DNA from: Treponema sp.
GTDB lineage: Bacteria; Spirochaetota; Spirochaetia; Treponematales; Treponemataceae
Length of the DNA: 7,244 nucleotides
NCBI GenBank assembly: GCA_017613485.1
Contig: JAGADS010000182.1
Location: 1 to 7,244 of the forward strand
Reading direction: 5' to 3'
The notes under the pieces are model-generated. The model was not told the origin of the DNA. It searched no databases and saw only the letters and a list, made by a program, of their open reading frames with translations. Both the position numbers and the translations under genes were made by a program. Shown in pieces: positions 7,159-7,244 of the stretch; the stretch's first letter is position 1; each line of letters starts with the position of its first letter.

Positions 7159-7244
7159 AAACATATCCCTGTTTCAGAAACGCTTTCCTGATTTATACAA
7201 AATGCTTTTGCCTCAGGTTAAAAAATTTGAGGACGGAGATTTGA
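7139..7244 (+). CDS. Start of a downstream gene, possibly DUF115/Maf-like, cut by the right edge
   Basis: From TTG at 7139 the frame stays open to the end and reads (M)NSTWNKNISLFQKRFPDL, then YKMLLPQVKKFEDGDL. It overlaps the PBP gene by 20 nt in the +2 relative frame and has a good Shine-Dalgarno. The pattern of an N-terminal 'NI.LF.KRFP.L...L' resembles the beginning of DUF115 / motility-associated factor (Maf) proteins, a group linked to flagellin glycosylation and also annotated as MptE-like. This is recognition from about 30 residues only, so the family call is weak. That a real coding region begins here is better supported, by the frame, the ribosome binding site and the tight operon spacing. 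Confidence 0.5.
   Translation, partial: MNSTWNKNISLFQKRFPDLYKMLLPQVKKFEDGDL

Noticed and set aside
1..7244. Possible defence system, mobile element, CRISPR array, tRNA or riboswitch
   Set aside because: No transposase, integrase, toxin-antitoxin, Cas, cloverleaf or recognised riboswitch core was seen. All genes are envelope functions with tight operon spacing.

Overview
The window is a gene-dense stretch of bacterial chromosome devoted to the cell envelope. It carries four complete genes, one gene cut at the left edge and one cut at the right edge. I recognise a D-Ala-D-Ala carboxypeptidase, a periplasmic beta-propeller/polysaccharide-deacetylase-like protein, a LysM-M23 cell-wall endopeptidase, signal peptidase I, and a class B penicillin-binding protein with a PASTA domain. 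The last gene is a fragment whose N-terminus resembles DUF115/Maf-type proteins. Moderate GC content, a LysM-M23 protein with a long basic N-terminus, a PASTA-bearing PBP in a lepB operon and a possible Maf-like neighbour suggest a spirochaete, most likely a Treponema-like host-associated anaerobe. That assignment is inference from gene content and style; no rRNA or other taxonomic marker is present.

Layout: (1) positions 2-1384, plus strand: carboxypeptidase lacking its first few codons. (2) 1373-3502, minus strand: propeller/NodB-like protein, convergent with (1) and overlapping its 3' end by 12 nt. (3) 3524-4717, minus strand: LysM-M23 peptidase, 21 nt upstream of (2) and probably co-transcribed with it. 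(4) A 63-bp divergent intergenic region at 4718-4780 with a good sigma70-like promoter facing right. (5) 4781-5287, plus: lepB. (6) 5278-7158, plus: ftsI-like PBP, overlapping lepB by 10 nt. (7) 7139 to the right edge, plus: start of a further gene, probably from a TTG codon inside the end of ftsI. No stretch longer than 63 nt lacks a gene.

How the genes fit together: the PBP cross-links peptidoglycan, the carboxypeptidase trims pentapeptide stems, and the M23 protein (if active) cuts peptide cross-links. Signal peptidase I releases exported proteins from the membrane. The partner of the M23 gene is the most unusual item. Its C-terminal NodB-like domain aligns well with polysaccharide deacetylases but has lost the Asp-His-His metal ligands and the later motif histidine. 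It therefore looks like a secreted pseudo-deacetylase fused to a beta-propeller, and may bind or sense glycan rather than deacetylate it.

I saw no mobile element, CRISPR array, tRNA, rRNA or recognisable riboswitch.
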